DNA from: Prostheceraeus crozeri | Lineage: Eukaryota > Platyhelminthes > Polycladida > Euryleptidae | Length of the DNA: 64,000 nt | Assembly: GCA_907163375.1 (NCBI GenBank) | Contig: CAJQUW010012903.1 | Span: forward strand, 186,001 to 250,000 | Reading direction: 5' to 3' | The notes under the pieces: model-generated | The model's input: only the letters and a program-made list of their open reading frames with translations | What the model was told of the DNA's origin: nothing | Database searches by the model: none | Program-made: the position numbers and the translations under genes | In this document: positions 61,770 through 64,000 of the stretch, piece after piece | Position numbering within the stretch: the stretch's first letter is position 1 | Layout: each line of letters starts with the position of its first letter

Positions 61770-62288
61770 ATGCCTTTAATTCATAAACACAATCTTAAAC
61801 ATTTTGTTTCAAATCAAAAAATTGCTCATGAACCATCTATGAAATCTGTTTACCATTATGACAGTGTAGAAACAGTCGGAACACAAAAGTTCCTAGGCAT
61901 CGCAGGTGCCGTCCAAAAAGAAGGGGCTGGCATCTTTTCTGGTATTGGAAGTATCGTTAACTTAATTAAAAATAATAAAGATTTGATTACATCTGCTGCA
62001 AAAGGAGCAGCTGCTATAGGTAGTACAGCTAGTGCAATATCAAATGCTGTTAAGTCTCAAAACGAATTAAAACAACTAGAAGCTATTCGTAAACTTAAGA
62101 ATGATTCTGAAGAACTAAAAAATTTAAAAAAACTTTCAGAGGAAACAAAAAATAAAATTGCTAACATAGCTGTTGGGGAAATCTTGAGGAGCGGAGCTCC
62201 GTCTGATAGTAAACATAAGCAGAAATCAGGCGTAGCCATAAAACGTTCAATTGAAGAAATAAGAGGCAATGGTCTAGCAAAATTCTAA
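61770..62288 (+). CDS. pVI-like virion protein (outer Polinton)
   Basis: 172 residues, open, collinear with the inner 196-residue protein. GAGIFSGIGSIVNLIKNNKD and the Ala/Gly-rich amphipathic region are kept; the low-complexity C-terminus is shorter. It lies just upstream of the capsid gene. Confidence 0.55.
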   Translation: MPLIHKHNLKHFVSNQKIAHEPSMKSVYHYDSVETVGTQKFLGIAGAVQKEGAGIFSGIGSIVNLIKNNKDLITSAAKGAAAIGSTASAISNAVKSQNELKQLEAIRKLKNDSEELKNLKKLSEETKNKIANIAVGEILRSGAPSDSKHKQKSGVAIKRSIEEIRGNGLAKF

Positions 62289-62425
62289 AATATATTTTTT
62301 AGTAGAATTTTTTTAGTAAATTTTTTTAGTAAAATTATTTTAGTAGAATTTTGTAGTAAAATTATTTTAGTAAAATTTTTTCTACGTGTGAGAAAAATCA
62401 AAAAGTCAAATTATTTTTTATAAAA
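62289..62425. repeat. AT-rich tandem repeats before the capsid gene (outer Polinton)
   Basis: Repeats of about 16-19 bp of ttttttagtaaaatt(at). The inner element has a shorter form at about 50200-50240. The capsid promoter must lie here. Confidence 0.6.
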
Positions 62426-63759
62426 ATGTCTTCGCTTATCGAAAATAAATTTAGATTAGACGATCCTCCGTTCGTCAGTTATAATCAAAAAAAGAATCAC
62501 TATATAAGAATTGCTATGAATCCTGGATCTTCCAGTAGAGTGAATACCGGAGGTGATTTAATTTTTGAAGTTGATAATCAGCAGAGTTATTTATATTTAC
62601 CTGATTCATTTTTACACTGTGAATATTCTTTATATAGTGATGCTAATTTTACAACACCATTACCAGAAACCGATAATATTGCATTACAGAATAATTTCTT
62701 TCCAAGATTATTTACACAAATGCGTTTAGATGTTGCAACTCAAAATATAGAAACAATAAGTGATTCTCCAGGTGTAATTGATACAATGCTTAGATTTGTA
62801 ACAATTGGTGAAAATAATAAAAAGTATGAAATCGAAGGTTGGTTTCCTGATACTAATGATGGTATAATTGTTGATGATTTAACTCACGCTGGAACAGATG
62901 CAGCAGGAATTGCGAAAGATGTAGAAAATATTGCAAAACATTTAAATAAAACAAATAATGATGCATATAAAGAAAGACGTGAGTTTAACAAGAAAAGTAA
63001 ACAGACAGTTAATTGGTCATTGTCTCCATTATTCGGATATTTAGATATGATAAAATATCATATCAATTAAAATTTAAATTAATAATTCATCGCACAGCAA
63101 ATAATGAATTAATCTTTTTTGGTAAGACTGGAAAAAAAGCATATTTAAAAATTGATAGACTTGAATGGTGGATCAAGCATATTTCTCCTAGTTTAGAGAT
63201 TGAAACAGCTATTGCAAAAAGATTAAATACTAACAAACCAATTCCAGTAAATTTTCTAAAGCGTACTGCTAGTTCAGTAACTTTTTCCGAACAAAGATTT
63301 AACTGGCATTTTACTAGAACTGCGAATACTCCAAGATATTTATTACTAACTTTTCAAAGAAATAATTCTCCAAGTTTTGATAAGAGCAACAATCTTTTTC
63401 ATATTAATACAATTCGAAGTTTACAAGTTTCATTAAATCAAACCCGATATCCAATCGATCCATTAAGATTCGATGATACCAATAATCAATTTATGGAAGG
63501 ATATGATTCTTATCGAAATCTTTGTATAGAATTTGGAGTTGAACCACAATTAACTCCTGGAGATTGGAGACATTTATATCCAATTTTCTGTTTCGATTTA
63601 AGTGCACAATCTGAAGATATTATCAAGACTGGTTGTGATGTAACAATTAATATTGAAAAAAAAGATTCCACAACTTCATTGATGGCTTATGGTTTATTGT
63701 TAGAAGATGTAAAATATTCTATTGAAATTCTTAATGGAAAGATGGCAAGGATCGGTTAA
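62426..63759 (+). pseudogene. Major capsid protein remnant (outer Polinton)
   Basis: Double jelly-roll capsid gene, collinear and nearly identical to the inner copy at 48817-50151, but broken. The N- and C-terminal landmarks (YIRIAMNPGSSSRVNTGGDL, LYPIFCFDLSAQ) are recognisable. Confidence 0.85.
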
Positions 63760-64000
63760 TAACCTGAGGACCTTTGGTCCGATAGGCTAAAGCCCAAGAC
63801 TTCGTGGATTAATTAATTTATTTTGATAACTTAAAATTTTGTCAACTAGAATAGATTAAAAATTTTTGATAACTTAAAATTTTTTCATAACTAGAATCGA
63901 TTAAAAATTCTTAACTTAAATTTTTCATAAATAGAATAGATTAAAAAAATTCTTAGATTAAAATTTATTCATAACTAGAATAGATTAAAATTTTTCGTAA
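63760..64000. repeat. AT-rich repeats after the capsid gene, to window end
   Basis: GGACCTTTGGTCC palindrome at about 63770, then degenerate units of cataactagaatagattaaa, the same family as 48590-48810. The pX-like gene is expected just beyond the window. Confidence 0.65.

Larger units (their letters stand above)
33650..64000 (+). mobile_element. Outer Polinton (adintovirus type), broken, right end outside window
   Basis: It begins AGTAGTATATAGTGTGACAT, closely matching the ends of the inner Polinton. The probable left target sequence is caagac (33644-33649). Genes run left to right in the same order as the inner copy: membrane protein, structural protein, penton, ATPase, small protein, DNA polymerase B, opposite-strand protein, fiber-like, pVI-like and major capsid. 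The next genes expected (pX-like, integrase, protease) lie past 64000. It is interrupted by the inner Polinton at 43233-61232. Several genes are broken, on the order of ten breaks in all, so it is the older fossil of the two. Confidence 0.9.

Overview
This 64 kb window is animal nuclear DNA made almost entirely of mobile elements. No complete host gene could be supported. The evidence for an invertebrate animal, probably marine, is the mixture of a Penelope-like retroelement (PLE), LINE and tRNA-SINE remnants and AT-rich Polintons of the adintovirus type. I cannot name the species.

Layout. (1) Positions 338-10317 and 32308-33649 are one head-to-tail array of a PLE with an exact 2677 bp period. 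Each unit is one reverse transcriptase plus GIY-YIG endonuclease gene followed by a spacer of about 267 bp. Four units are full or nearly full and a fifth is cut short. (2) Positions 10318-32299 (21,982 bp) form a single insertion inside PLE unit 4. It is bounded by 13 bp perfect terminal inverted repeats and an 8 bp target duplication (agtaacgc). Its cargo is old: a minisatellite of 84-92 bp units, four decayed LINE ends, a SINE, a diverged tandem duplication with secondary insertions, and a decayed THAP DNA-binding domain 2.7 kb from the right end. The cargo is far more decayed than the PLE around it, so the segment probably moved as one piece. (3) From 33650 to the window end lies an older Polinton inserted in PLE unit 5 (right end not in view). 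(4) Inside its fiber-like gene sits a second Polinton of the same family, 43233-61232 (exactly 18,000 bp), in opposite orientation. It has 325 bp of identical terminal repeat and a 6 bp target duplication (tacctg), and it looks whole.

The inner Polinton carries the full kit expected of the group: protein-primed DNA polymerase B, an integrase fused to a phospholipase A2-like domain, an adenain-like protease, an FtsK/HerA-type packaging ATPase, a double jelly-roll major capsid protein, a penton-like minor capsid protein, two membrane-active small virion proteins, a coiled-coil fiber-like protein and several proteins of unknown role. It also has a less AT-rich 222-residue ORF next to tandem repeats that may be cargo. 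The outer copy has the same gene order, with on the order of ten breaks in the part visible.

Order of events read from the nesting: PLE array first; then, independently, the 22 kb insertion in unit 4 and the outer Polinton in unit 5; then the inner Polinton into the outer one. The most unusual points are the 22 kb transposed segment, the PLA2-integrase fusion, terminal hairpins inside the Polinton ends, and a population of short GC-rich palindromes scattered through Polinton spacers and, in frame, through its genes.
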